DNA from: JANQOH01 sp965242575
Lineage (GTDB): Bacteria; Pseudomonadota; Alphaproteobacteria; UBA7887
Length of the DNA: 64,000 nt
Assembly (NCBI GenBank): GCA_965242575.1
Contig: OZ251461.1
Coordinates: 2,542,001 to 2,606,000 of the forward strand
Direction: 5' to 3'
Shown here: positions 1 to 8,304 of the stretch, piece by piece
How the letters are laid out: each line of letters opens with the position of its first letter
Numbering within the stretch: position 1 is the first letter of the stretch
Notes under the pieces: model-generated
The model's database searches: none
The model's input: only the letters and a program-made list of their open reading frames with translations
Told to the model about the DNA's origin: nothing
Translations under genes and position numbers: made by a program

Positions 1-1243
1 GCGTGTTGCGGGGGACGATGCGCTCGAACAACCCGCCCATGGTCTCGACGCCGAGCGACAGCGGGGTCACGTCGAGCAGCAGCGTGCCGGAGCCGACCGT
101 CAGCGCCTCCGCCTGCAACGCCGCGCCGCGCGCCACCGCCTCGTCGGGGTCGATGTCGGCGAGCGGCGGGCGGCCGAACAGCTCCGCCACGCGCTCCGCC
201 ACCAGCGGCGTCCGGGTCGCGCCGCCGACCAGCACGACGCCGGCGAGATCGCCGGGGGCGAGGCCGGAATCCTCCAGCACGCCGGCGCAGATGGCGATGG
301 CGCGGTCGACGTGCGGGCGGATCAGGCGGTCCAGTTCGGCGCGGTCGATCTCGACCTCGGCGCCGCCGTCCGGCGCGACGGACACGCGCGGGCGCGCGGT
401 GAGCGATTCCCGGGCGCGGCGCGCGGCGAGCAGCGCCGCCCGCGCGCCGGCCGAGTCCAGGTCGCCATCGGCGACGCCGCGCGCGCGCAGCAGACGCAGG
501 GCGAGCGCGCGGTCGAAATCGTCGCCGCCCAACGCCGCGTCGCCGCCGGTCGCGAGGACCTGGAAGACGCCCTTCTCGAGTTTCAGGATCGACACGTCGA
601 AGGTGCCGCCGCCCAAGTCGAAAACCGCGTAAAGCCCCTCCGCCCCCTTGTCGAGGCCGTAGGCCAGCGCCGCGGCGGTCGGCTCGCTCACCAGGCGCAG
701 GACCTCGAGGCCGGCCAGGCTGGCGGCGTCGCGGGTGGCGGCGCGCGCGGCGTCGTCGAAATAGGCCGGAACCGTCACCACCGCCCGGGAGACCTCGCGG
801 CCGAGGGCGGCCTCGGCGCGGGCGCGCAGGGCGCGGAGGATGTCGGCGGAGACCTCGACCGGGGTCAGCACCCGCCCGGCGGCCTCGATCCGCACCATGC
901 CCTCGCCGGGAACGACGCGGTAGGGCAAGGTTCCCGCCAGCGCGGCGACGTCCTCCGCCCCGCGCCCCATCAGGCGCTTGATCGAGGCCACCACGTCGGC
1001 GCCGCCATCGCCCAGCCGGGCCAGCGCGGCGTCGCCGACGACCGGAGCGCCGCCGCCATAGGCGACGACGGACGGGACGAGCGCGCGGCCGCCGGCGCCG
1101 CGCAGCGCCTCCGGCGCGCCGCCGCGCGCGACCGCGACGAGCGAGTTGGTGGTGCCGAGATCGATGCCGACGGCGGGCGCGTCGTCGCGCGGCGGCGGCG
1201 CGGCGCCGGGCTCCTGGATGTCGAGCAGCTGCACGGGAGTCAC
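1..1243 (-). CDS. hscA: HscA, Hsp70-family Fe-S chaperone (3' end outside window)
   Basis: HscA takes [2Fe-2S] clusters from the IscU scaffold in an ATP-dependent cycle with HscB. The visible N-terminal part (about 414 residues) holds the ATPase domain. It opens with the phosphate-1 motif GIDLGTTNSLVA, and the window edge falls just after the DVTPLSLGVETMGG segment that links to the substrate-binding domain. The GTG start at 1243 overlaps the hscB stop (GTGA), so the two are translationally coupled. The position at the end of an isc operon favours HscA over DnaK. The C-terminal domain is not visible. Confidence 0.93.
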   Translation of the reverse strand, partial: MTPVQLLDIQEPGAAPPPRDDAPAVGIDLGTTNSLVAVARGGAPEALRGAGGRALVPSVVAYGGGAPVVGDAALARLGDGGADVVASIKRLMGRGAEDVAALAGTLPYRVVPGEGMVRIEAAGRVLTPVEVSADILRALRARAEAALGREVSRAVVTVPAYFDDAARAATRDAASLAGLEVLRLVSEPTAAALAYGLDKGAEGLYAVFDLGGGTFDVSILKLEKGVFQVLATGGDAALGGDDFDRALALRLLRARGVADGDLDSAGARAALLAARRARESLTARPRVSVAPDGGAEVEIDRAELDRLIRPHVDRAIAICAGVLEDSGLAPGDLAGVVLVGGATRTPLVAERVAELFGRPPLADIDPDEAVARGAALQAEALTVGSGTLLLDVTPLSLGVETMGGLFERIVPRNT

Positions 1244-1857
1244 CCGGCCCCGGCGGCGATGGCGCGGCGCCGCGCGCGCAACTCTCCGGCGAATTTGACG
1301 AGGTATTTCAGCCGTGTCGCCAGGCGGGCGGCGGCGGCGGCGTCGCCGGCGGCGAAACCGCGCGCAAGGCCCGCCTCGCATTCGGCGCGGCGCGCGCCGG
1401 CGTCCGCGTCCAGCCGGTCGAGCGCGGCGGCGTCCTCCGCCTCCATCGCCGCCTCGCGGTCGGCCATCGCCTCGGCGAGGACCTCGGGGTCGGCGGGCGC
1501 GGCGCCGGTCTCGGCGTTCACGGCGACGCCGGCGAGCGCAAGCAGGTATTCGGCGCGGCGCAACGGGTCGCCGAGCACGCTCCAGGCCTCGTTGAGCGCC
1601 GCCGATTGGCGCGCCGACAGCGCGCGCTCCCTTTCGGAGCGCCCGGCGAAGCGGTCGGGATGCAGCGCGCGTTGCAGGGCGAAATAGCGTTTCTCCAATC
1701 GGTCCGGGTCCACGTCCCAGCCGCGCGGCAGGCCGAGACGGGCGAAATGGTCGGCCGGCCCCGGCGGCTGCACCGCGCCGCAAGCGGCGCAGAACGGCGA
1801 ATCGCCGGGCGCCGCGCCGCACGACCAACAGCGGGCGGATGCGCCCTTCGCGTCCAC
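1240..1857 (-). CDS. hscB: HscB, J-domain co-chaperone
   Basis: HscB is the co-chaperone that brings IscU to HscA and stimulates its ATPase. The 205-residue protein has a J domain with the HPD tripeptide at residues 66-68 and a C-terminal helical domain that should bind IscU. Residues 10-26 carry two CxxC pairs (C10/C13, C23/C26), a zinc-ribbon-like N-terminus also found in some HscB proteins, including the human one, but absent from E. coli HscB. It lies between iscA and hscA and shares a 4-nt stop/start overlap with hscA. Confidence 0.93.
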   Translation of the reverse strand: MDAKGASARCWSCGAAPGDSPFCAACGAVQPPGPADHFARLGLPRGWDVDPDRLEKRYFALQRALHPDRFAGRSERERALSARQSAALNEAWSVLGDPLRRAEYLLALAGVAVNAETGAAPADPEVLAEAMADREAAMEAEDAAALDRLDADAGARRAECEAGLARGFAAGDAAAAARLATRLKYLVKFAGELRARRRAIAAGAG

Positions 1858-1879
1858 GACCGTCGCCGAAGCGGGGCGG

Positions 1880-2260
1880 CTAGACGTGGAACGACTCGCC
1901 GCAGCCGCACTCGCCCTTGACGTTCGGGTTGTTGAAGGTGAAGCCGGCGCGGAGCTTGTCCTCGACGAAATCCATCTCGGAGCCGATGAGGAACATCACC
2001 GCCTTGGGGTCGACCAGCAGGGTCACCCCCTTGTCCTCGACCACCTCGTCGAACGGCGCGGCCGCGTCGGCGTATTCGAGATTGTAGGCGAGCCCCGAAC
2101 AGCCGGCGTTGCGGACGCCGATGCGGACGCCGGCCGAGTCCTTGCCGCGCCGCGCGACGAGATCGCGGATGCGGTCGGCGGCGGCGTCGGTCAGCCGCAT
2201 GAGCGGCGGCCTTTCGCGCGGGGCGCGCGCGGCGCCGGCGGCGGGCGGAGCGGCGGCCAT
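1880..2260 (-). CDS. iscA: IscA, A-type Fe-S carrier
   Basis: IscA is an A-type iron-sulfur carrier that passes clusters to apo-proteins. The three invariant cysteines are visible at 54 (GCSG) and at 118 and 120 (GECGCG). The ORF is 126 residues, about 20 longer than usual, because of an Ala/Pro-rich N-terminal extension. Met21 (MRLTDAAADR) would give the family's standard length and could be the real start. The ATG at 2260 lies 3 nt after the iscU stop. Confidence 0.93.
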   Translation of the reverse strand: MAAAPPAAGAARAPRERPPLMRLTDAAADRIRDLVARRGKDSAGVRIGVRNAGCSGLAYNLEYADAAAPFDEVVEDKGVTLLVDPKAVMFLIGSEMDFVEDKLRAGFTFNNPNVKGECGCGESFHV

Positions 2261-2263
2261 CGC

Positions 2264-2665
2264 TCAGCCGTCGTCCCGCGCCGGGGCGGCCTGCTTGCCG
2301 CGGTAGTCGGCGATGGCCGCCTTGATCGCGTCCTCGGCGAGGACGGAGCAGTGGATCTTGACCGGCGGCAGCGACAGGTGCTCGGCGATCTGCGTGTTGC
2401 CGATCTCCTGCGCCTCGTCGACCGACTTGCCCTTGATCCACTCGGTCGCCAGCGAGCTCGACGCGATGGCGGAGCCGCAGCCGAAGGTCTTGAACCGGGC
2501 GTCCTCGATCACGCCGTCGTCGCCGACCTTGATCTGCAACTTCATCACGTCGCCGCAGGCCGGCGCGCCGACCAGGCCGGTGCCGACGCGGCTGTCCGCC
2601 TTGTCGAGAGAACCCACGTTGCGCGGGTTCTCGTAGTGGTCGATCACCTTCTCGTTGTAAGCCAT
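2264..2665 (-). CDS. iscU: IscU, Fe-S cluster scaffold
   Basis: IscU is the scaffold on which IscS-derived sulfur and iron assemble into [2Fe-2S]. The 133-residue protein has the three cluster ligands C37, C63 and C106, the conserved D39 (ACGD), and the LPPVK motif at 99-103 that HscA recognises. This combination identifies IscU rather than SufU or NifU. It lies between iscS and iscA on the same strand with short gaps. Confidence 0.97.
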   Translation of the reverse strand: MAYNEKVIDHYENPRNVGSLDKADSRVGTGLVGAPACGDVMKLQIKVGDDGVIEDARFKTFGCGSAIASSSLATEWIKGKSVDEAQEIGNTQIAEHLSLPPVKIHCSVLAEDAIKAAIADYRGKQAAPARDDG

Positions 2666-2691
2666 GTCCCGCTCGCTCCCGTCGTTGCGGT

Positions 2692-3939
2692 TCAGTGGTC
2701 CGTCCACTGGACGGTTTTCAGGTCGACGCCCTCGCGGACCATCTCCCACAGCGGGCTCATGTCGCGCAGCTTGCCCACGTTGTCGCAGATGGTCTCGACG
2801 GCGTAGTCGATTTCGGCCTCGGTGTTGAAGCGGCCTATGCCGAAGCGGATCGAGGTGTGCGCCAGCTCCTCGTCCACCCCGAGCGCCCGCAGGACGTAGG
2901 ACGGCTCCAGCGACGCCGAGGTGCAGGCCGACCCCGACGACACCGCGAGGTCCTTGATCGCCATCATCAGCGATTCCCCCTCGACGTAGGAGAAGCTCAG
3001 GTTGAGGTTGCCGGCGACGCGCTTCTCGGCGTCGCCGTTGAGCACGATGTCGTCGAGGCGGTCGGTAATGCCGCCGTGCAGGCGCCGCGCCAGCATGCGC
3101 ACGCGCTCGGTCTCGGCGGGCATCTCCTCCGCCGCGATCCGGCAGGCGGCGCCCATGCCGACGCAGAGCGGCGCCGGCAGGGTGCCGGAGCGCATCCCCC
3201 TCTCCTGCCCGCCGCCGTCGATCAGCGCCCGCAGCCGCACCCGGGGGCGGCGGCGGACGTAGAGCGCGCCCACGCCCATCGGACCGTAGACCTTGTGGCC
3301 CGAAATGCTCATCAGGTCGATGTTCATACCGCCCACGTCGAGCGGGATCTTCCCCACCGCCTGGGCGCAGTCGGAGTGGAAGAACACGCCGCGCTCGCGG
3401 CACAGCGCGCCGATCTCGGCCAGCGGCTGGATGACGCCGATCTCGTTGTTGACGCCCATGATCGAGACCAGCGCGGTCTCGCCGCGGATCGCATCGCGCA
3501 ACTCGTCGAGGTCGACCAGGCCGTTCGGGCGGACCGGCAGGTAGGTGACGTCGAACCCCTCCTGCTGGAGGTGGCGGCAGCTGTCGAGCACGCATTTGTG
3601 CTCGGTGAGGACGGTGACGATGTGCCGCTTGCGGTCGCCGTAGAACCGCGCGACGCCCTTGATCGCCAGATTGTTCGACTCGGTGGCGCCGGAGGTGAAG
3701 ACGACCTCCCGGGGGTCGGCGCCGATGACCGCCGCGACCTCCGCCCGCGCCGCCTCGACGCCCTCCTCCACCTCCCAGCCGTAGGGGTGGCTGCGCGAAT
3801 GCGGGTTGCCGAACTTCTCCTTGAAGTAGGGCATCATCGCGTCGAGCACGCGCGGGTCCACCGGGGTGGTGGCCTGGTTGTCGAGATAGACCGGGAGCGT
3901 AATGTTGCTCCCGCCGCGTGGAGCCGTCGTCGCAGTCAT
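2692..3939 (-). CDS. iscS: IscS, cysteine desulfurase
   Basis: IscS is a PLP-dependent cysteine desulfurase that supplies persulfide sulfur to IscU. The 415-residue product has the PLP lysine in SISGHKVYGP and the catalytic cysteine in SSGSACTSAS near the C-terminus. That cysteine sits in the flexible loop of group I desulfurases, unlike SufS. The N-terminal 20 residues (MTATTAPRGGSN...) extend past the usual IscS start. It lies between a second NifS-like gene and iscU. Confidence 0.97.
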   Translation of the reverse strand: MTATTAPRGGSNITLPVYLDNQATTPVDPRVLDAMMPYFKEKFGNPHSRSHPYGWEVEEGVEAARAEVAAVIGADPREVVFTSGATESNNLAIKGVARFYGDRKRHIVTVLTEHKCVLDSCRHLQQEGFDVTYLPVRPNGLVDLDELRDAIRGETALVSIMGVNNEIGVIQPLAEIGALCRERGVFFHSDCAQAVGKIPLDVGGMNIDLMSISGHKVYGPMGVGALYVRRRPRVRLRALIDGGGQERGMRSGTLPAPLCVGMGAACRIAAEEMPAETERVRMLARRLHGGITDRLDDIVLNGDAEKRVAGNLNLSFSYVEGESLMMAIKDLAVSSGSACTSASLEPSYVLRALGVDEELAHTSIRFGIGRFNTEAEIDYAVETICDNVGKLRDMSPLWEMVREGVDLKTVQWTDH

Positions 3940-3954
3940 CGTCCGTCCTCCGCC

Positions 3955-5115
3955 TTACGCCGCCATCGGGGCCCGCCCGCGGGCGCGTTCGTAAGCTCGT
4001 TCGCAAGTTCGCTCGTAAACTCGTTCGTACAGGCCGAACCACGCCGCGCACAGGCGGTCGACGTCCCCGCCGCGGCTGGCCCAGCCGAAACTCACGCGGA
4101 TCGCCTCGCCCGCCGCGGCCGGGCCCGGATCCATGGCGCGCAGCACGTGGCTGGCGGCGACCTTGCCGGAGCTGCACGCCGCGCCCGCGCTCACGGCGAC
4201 GCCCGCGAGGTCGCAGGCGATGACCTGGAGCTCGGCGGCGACGCCGGGCATGCCGACGCAACTCGTGTTGCCGACGCGCGGCGCGGACGCGCCATGGATC
4301 GGCGCCTCGGGCGCGCGGGCGCGCACCGCGCGTTCGAAGCGGTCGCGCAGGGCCTCGGCGCGGGCGGCCTCGCCGGGGTCCGCCAGCAGAGCCTCCACGG
4401 CCGCGCCGAACCCGGCGATCCCGGCGACGTTCTCGGTCCCGGCGCGCCGGCGGCGCTCCTGCCCGCCGCCGCGCAGCATCGGCGCGATATCCGCCTCCGG
4501 GCCGAGAACCAGCGCGCCGACGCCCTGCGGGCCGCCGATCTTGTGCGCCGAGAGGGCGAGCGAATCGACGCCGAGGGCCGCCATGTCCACGGGGATCCGC
4601 CCCGGCGCCTGGCAGGCGTCGCAATGGACGCGGGCGCCGAAGGCGCGGGCAAGGCGCGCGGCCTCGGCCACCGGCTGGACGACGCCGGTCTCGTTGTTGA
4701 CGAGCATGAGGCACAGCAGGGCGGGCGCGGGCGCGGCGGCCAGCGCGCGCTCCAGCGCCGCGAGGTCGACGCGCCCGTCGCGCGTCGCGCCGACGCGCGC
4801 CGCCCCGGGCGCCGCGGCCAGCACCGAGTCGTGCTCCAGCGCCGACACGATAACGGACGCATGTTCGAGGCCGGCGACCGCCAGGTTGTTCGCCTCGGTC
4901 CCGCCGCCGACGAACACGACGCGCTCCGGCGCGGCGCCGGCCAGCGCGGCGACGCGCTCGCGCGAGTCCTCCACTACGGCGCGCGCGGCGCGGCCGGCGG
5001 CGTGGACCGAGGACGGGTTGCCGCCGATGGCGAGCGCGCGCGCCGCCGCCTCGGCGACGCCGGGCCGGGGCGGCGCGCCGGCGTTGTAGTCGCAATAGGC
5101 GCGCGGCGCGGTCAT
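3955..5115 (-). CDS. Second NifS/IscS-like cysteine desulfurase
   Basis: This is an aminotransferase class V protein of about 386 residues. It has the PLP lysine in LSAHKIGGPQ and the catalytic cysteine in AGAACSSGKV. Rhodospirillales isc operons often carry such an extra desulfurase between iscR and iscS; its separate job is not known from sequence. The ATG at 5115 overlaps the iscR stop (ATGA), so it belongs to the operon. The C-terminus is odd: a tail of repeated (Y/C)ER units encoded by a 12-bp tandem repeat (3983-4030) follows the normal end of the fold. Confidence 0.9.
   Translation of the reverse strand: MTAPRAYCDYNAGAPPRPGVAEAAARALAIGGNPSSVHAAGRAARAVVEDSRERVAALAGAAPERVVFVGGGTEANNLAVAGLEHASVIVSALEHDSVLAAAPGAARVGATRDGRVDLAALERALAAAPAPALLCLMLVNNETGVVQPVAEAARLARAFGARVHCDACQAPGRIPVDMAALGVDSLALSAHKIGGPQGVGALVLGPEADIAPMLRGGGQERRRRAGTENVAGIAGFGAAVEALLADPGEAARAEALRDRFERAVRARAPEAPIHGASAPRVGNTSCVGMPGVAAELQVIACDLAGVAVSAGAACSSGKVAASHVLRAMDPGPAAAGEAIRVSFGWASRGGDVDRLCAAWFGLYERVYERTCERAYERARGRAPMAA
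3983..4030 (-). repeat. 12-bp tandem repeat, four units, coding
   Basis: Four imperfect copies of a 12-nt unit (type gctcgttcgtaa on the + strand) run head to tail. They encode repeated Y/C-E-R-x residues in the tail of the second NifS-like protein. The period is a multiple of three, so changes in copy number would keep frame. Confidence 0.8.
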
Positions 5116-5594
5116 GGCGCGCGCATCTCCGCGCCCATCCCGGCGCGCGGCGGCGGCGGGAGGAACACCCCGCTGGCGCCCAGAACCCGGCGGTCGCGCA
5201 CGTCGGCGAGGGTCACGGAGCTGAGGAAAAGGTGGATCTGGTTGCCGAGCTCCGCCCACAGGTCGTGGGTGAGGCAGCGGCTGGCGTCGCTCCTGCAACC
5301 GCTCGCCGAGCCGGGCGGGCACCGCGTGGCGCGCAGGGGTTCGTCGACGGCGAGGACGATGTCGGCGATCCTGGTGTCCTCGGCCGGGCGGGCCAGCCGG
5401 TAGCCGCCGCGCGGGCCGCGCACGCTGCCGACCAGGCCGGCCTGGCGCAGCTTGCGGAAGAGCTGCTCGAGGTAGGACGAGGAGATCTCCTGCCGCGCGG
5501 CGATGTCGGACAGGGCCACCGGCGCGCCGCCGCCGGTCCGCGCGAGGTCGACCATCGCCGTCACGGCGTAGCGCCCCCTGGCGCTCAGACGCAT
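5112..5594 (-). CDS. iscR: IscR, Rrf2-family [2Fe-2S] regulator
   Basis: IscR is the cluster-sensing repressor of the isc operon. The 160-residue protein has an N-terminal winged helix (MRLSARGRYAVTAM, then SSSYLEQLFRKLRQAGLV) and the three cluster-ligand cysteines C92, C100 and C107, followed by H110. A Pro-rich stretch (FLPPPPR) lies near the C-terminus. The ATG at 5594 overlaps the cysE 3' end by 10 nt, and the stop overlaps the next desulfurase. A matching operator is present upstream of cysE at 6403-6427. Confidence 0.95.
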   Translation of the reverse strand: MRLSARGRYAVTAMVDLARTGGGAPVALSDIAARQEISSSYLEQLFRKLRQAGLVGSVRGPRGGYRLARPAEDTRIADIVLAVDEPLRATRCPPGSASGCRSDASRCLTHDLWAELGNQIHLFLSSVTLADVRDRRVLGASGVFLPPPPRAGMGAEMRAP

Positions 5595-6307
5595 GGTTCG
5601 CGCTCCTCGACGGCGCGCGCCGCGGGGGCGGCGGCGAGCGGCGCCGCGCCGCGCTCCGCCTCCAGCTCGGCGATGCGGGCCTTGAGCTCGGTCACCTGGT
5701 CGAGCAGCCCGTCGAGGGCGCGGGCGACCGGGTCGGGGATCTCGCCCGGCGTGCCGTAGGCGAGGAAGCCGCCGTCGCGCTCCGGCGCGCGGCGGGCGCC
5801 GACCTGGCGCGCCGGGATGCCGACGACGGTCGCCCCGGCGGGCACCTCCGCCACCACCACGGCGTTGGCGCCGATGCGCGCGCCCGCGCCCACCTCGAAC
5901 GGCCCGAGCACGCTGGCGCCGGCGCCGACGATGACCCCGTCGCCGAGGGTGGGGTGCCGCTTCACGCCGCGCTCCAGCGACGTGCCGCCCAGGGTCACTC
6001 CCTGGTAGAGGGTCACGTCGTCGCCGAGGACCGCGGTGCCGCCGACCACCACGCCCATCCCGTGGTCGACGAACAGGCGGCGCCCGATCTCGGCGCCGGG
6101 GTGGATTTCGATCCCGGTCAGGAGGCGGCCCATATGGGAGACGAAGCGCCCGAGCAGTTTCAGCCGCCAGCGCCAGAGCCGGCGCGCCAGGCGGTAGAGG
6201 AGGACCGCGTGGAGCCCCGGGTAGCAGAACGCCACCTCGAGGCGCGACCGCGCCGCGGGGTCGCGGGCCATGATGGCGGCGATATCCTCTGCCAGACGAC
6301 CGAACAT
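5585..6307 (-). CDS. cysE: CysE, serine O-acetyltransferase
   Basis: CysE makes O-acetylserine, the precursor for cysteine and so for the sulfur used by IscS. The 240-residue protein has the SAT N-terminal helices and a left-handed beta-helix of hexapeptide repeats. The catalytic region is FVDHGMGVVVGGTAVLGDDV. After the fold comes a C-terminal coiled-coil-like tail (QVTELKARIAELEAERG) and an Ala-rich end, longer than in E. coli. It is the first gene of the isc operon, linking cysteine synthesis to Fe-S assembly. Confidence 0.94.
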   Translation of the reverse strand: MFGRLAEDIAAIMARDPAARSRLEVAFCYPGLHAVLLYRLARRLWRWRLKLLGRFVSHMGRLLTGIEIHPGAEIGRRLFVDHGMGVVVGGTAVLGDDVTLYQGVTLGGTSLERGVKRHPTLGDGVIVGAGASVLGPFEVGAGARIGANAVVVAEVPAGATVVGIPARQVGARRAPERDGGFLAYGTPGEIPDPVARALDGLLDQVTELKARIAELEAERGAAPLAAAPAARAVEEREPCV

Positions 6308-6394
6308 GGCGAATTCGCGAATCCCGTGTTATCAAGGCGGCCCATGGCCGCGGCCGCATGCCGCGCGGCGCCGGACTCCCGCCGCCGCGCCGTC

Positions 6395-6423
6395 CATATG
6401 GTATATCCGACTCCGCAGGTCAA
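6395..6423 (-). promoter_or_regulatory. Candidate sigma70 promoter of the cysE-isc operon
   Basis: On the minus strand TTGACC (6423-6418) and CATATG (6400-6395) are spaced by 17 nt, like -35 and -10 boxes. The -35 box lies inside the IscR-type operator, so bound IscR would block polymerase. This is an inference from sequence. Confidence 0.5.
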
Positions 6424-6427
6424 GTAA
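6403..6427. promoter_or_regulatory. IscR type-1-like operator
   Basis: Two half-sites, ATATCCGACT (6403-6412) and GGTCAAGTAA (6418-6427), are separated by 5 nt. The known IscR type-1 consensus is ATASYYGACT, then five bases, then AGTCRRSTAT. The left half matches 9 of 10 positions and the right half 8 of 10, with exact spacing. It lies upstream of cysE-iscR-isc, where an autorepressor site is expected, and also upstream of the divergent hydrolase gene. Confidence 0.7.
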
Positions 6428-6518
6428 AGCGGCGCGGATTTCGACGCCGGGCCGGCGGTTGTCCGACCGGCGGAGTCGAAGGCGGGGGCCGCGCGCCCAG
6501 AACCGGGGAGGACAACGT

Positions 6519-7178
6519 TTGCCGGAGATCGTCTTCAACGGCCCGGACGGACGGCTCGAGGGCCGCTACCAGCAGGGTCCGCCGCCGAACGCGCCCGTCG
6601 CGCTGGCGCTGCACCCGCACCCGCAGCACGGCGGGGCGATGAACAACAAGGTGGTCTATACCCTCTACCGCGCCTTCGCGCAGATGGGTTTCTCGGTCCT
6701 GCGCTTCAATTTCCGCGGCGTCGGGCGCAGCCAGGGGGGGTACGACGAGGGCGTCGGCGAGTTGAGCGACGCCGCATCGGCGCTCGACTGGCTGCAGAAC
6801 CGGAACCCCGGCGCGCGCGCCTGCTGGGTGGCGGGGTTCTCGTTCGGCGCCTGGATCGCGCTGCAACTGCTCATGCGGCGGCCCGAGCTGACGGGGTTCG
6901 TCGCCGTGGCGCCGCCGGCGAACCGCTACGACTTCTCGTTCCTGGCGCCCTGCCCGGTTTCGGGGCAGATCCTCCAGGGCGACGCGGACGACGTCGTTCC
7001 GCCCGAAAGCGTGGCGGAGCTCGCGGACAAACTGTCGAAGCAGCGCGGCGTCGAGATCGACTACCGCACCGTCCCCGGCGCCGACCACTTCTTCGACGAC
7101 CGCCTCGAGACGGTGGCGGAGGCGGTGCAGTCCTACGTGCGGGAGCGCACCGCGGCGCTCGCCGCCGCGCGGACGTAG
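6519..7178 (+). CDS. Alpha/beta hydrolase, COG2945-like
   Basis: This is a small cytoplasmic alpha/beta hydrolase (219 residues) related to dienelactone-hydrolase-type proteins that are widespread in Alphaproteobacteria with no firm substrate. The nucleophile elbow GFSFG gives Ser108. Asp157/158 (GDADD) and His190 (ADHFF) complete a triad. N-terminal features include HPHPQHGGAMNNK and an oxyanion-hole region NFRGVGRS. The TTG start at 6519 is chosen because a strong Shine-Dalgarno (ggggagga) precedes it by 6 nt and the fold starts there. Its 3' end overlaps anmK by 46 nt on the opposite strand. Confidence 0.85.
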   Translation: MPEIVFNGPDGRLEGRYQQGPPPNAPVALALHPHPQHGGAMNNKVVYTLYRAFAQMGFSVLRFNFRGVGRSQGGYDEGVGELSDAASALDWLQNRNPGARACWVAGFSFGAWIALQLLMRRPELTGFVAVAPPANRYDFSFLAPCPVSGQILQGDADDVVPPESVAELADKLSKQRGVEIDYRTVPGADHFFDDRLETVAEAVQSYVRERTAALAAART

Positions 7179-8233
7179 CGCCCGCCGGTCGTCGGCCGGG
7201 CGGCTCCGGTGGTCCCCGGCAGGCTGAGCGGCAGGCCGCGCGCGGCGCGCACGGCGAGATAGGCGAACGCCTGCGCCTCCAGCGCGTCGCCGGCCCAGCC
7301 GACGCGCTCGACGGGGTCGACGGCGGCGCCGATTCGCGCGCGGAGGGCGCGCATCAGGACGGGGTTGCGCCGCCCGCCGCCGCAGACCAGCCACCGCCCC
7401 GGCCGGCGCGGGAGGTGCTCCAGCGCCGCCGCCGCCGCCGCCGCGGTGAAGGCGGCGAGGGTCGCCGCGCCGTCGGCCGGGGAGAGGCCGGCGAGCGCGT
7501 CCTCCGCCAGGGCGGAGAAATGGCCGCGGTCGAGCGATTTCGGCGGCGGCGCCGCGAAATAGGGGTCCGCCATCAGCGCCGCGAGGCGGGACTCGTCCAC
7601 CGCGCCGGCGGCGGCGAGGCGGCCGCCGCGGTCCATCGCCGCGCCGGTGCGGCGGGCCGTCCAGTCGTCGAGGAGGGCGTTGCCGGGGCCGGTGTCGAAA
7701 GCGCGGATCTCCGCGTCCGATTCGCCGGCGAGGAGCGTCACGTTGGCGACGCCGCCGACGTTGAGGACCGCCAGCGGTTTCTCGAGTCCGGCGGCGAGGG
7801 CGGCGTGGTAGAGCGGCGCGAGCGGCGCCCCCTGCCCGCCCGCGGCCATGTCGGCGGAGCGGAAATCGGCGACGACGTCGATCCCGCACGCCGCCGCCAG
7901 CCGCGCCGCGTCGCCGATCTGGCGGGTTACGCCGCGCGCGGGATCGTGGAAGACGGTGTGGCCGTGGAGCCCGATCAGCTCCGGCGGCCGGTCGAGATCG
8001 GCGCACAGGCGCGACACCGCGGCCGCGTGGGCGTCGCCGATCTCGGCTTCGAGCGCGCGCAAGGCGGGGCCGTCACGGCGGTCGAGAGTCCGGAGGCGGC
8101 GGGCGAGGGCCGGGTCGTAGGGAGCGGTGAGCCAGGGGCCGGCGATGACGCGGCCGCGCCCGTCGGTATCGACCGCCGCCGCGTCGACGCCGTCGGCGGA
8201 AGTGCCGCTCATCAGGCCGAGGGCGCGGATCAC
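7133..8233 (-). CDS. anmK: AnmK, anhydro-N-acetylmuramic acid kinase
   Basis: AnmK phosphorylates and opens 1,6-anhydro-MurNAc during peptidoglycan recycling. The 366-residue protein begins with the ATP-binding motif GLMSGTSADGVDAA and carries DTGPGNALLDDW and VCGGGRRNPVLM, all typical of the family. It is divergent from tyrS, an arrangement common in Alphaproteobacteria. The C-terminal end overlaps the convergent hydrolase gene. Confidence 0.94.
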   Translation of the reverse strand: MIRALGLMSGTSADGVDAAAVDTDGRGRVIAGPWLTAPYDPALARRLRTLDRRDGPALRALEAEIGDAHAAAVSRLCADLDRPPELIGLHGHTVFHDPARGVTRQIGDAARLAAACGIDVVADFRSADMAAGGQGAPLAPLYHAALAAGLEKPLAVLNVGGVANVTLLAGESDAEIRAFDTGPGNALLDDWTARRTGAAMDRGGRLAAAGAVDESRLAALMADPYFAAPPPKSLDRGHFSALAEDALAGLSPADGAATLAAFTAAAAAAALEHLPRRPGRWLVCGGGRRNPVLMRALRARIGAAVDPVERVGWAGDALEAQAFAYLAVRAARGLPLSLPGTTGAARPTTGGRYVRAAASAAVRSRT

Positions 8234-8304
8234 GGCGGCGTTGCCCGGCCGCGCCGGCGCGTGCTAACCGGGGGCCGCCCGCCCCGCCCCGCCGGATCCG
8301 ACCG

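Noticed and set aside
2264..5095. A 943-residue open frame covering iscU, iscS and part of the next gene
   Set aside because: Only its last 133 residues are real (IscU). The rest is Arg/Pro/Ala-rich out-of-frame translation, a normal effect of very high GC.
7420..7450. GCC-triplet run inside anmK
   Set aside because: A short Ala run (AAAAAAA) in the protein, not long enough to treat as a slippage tract and common at this GC content.
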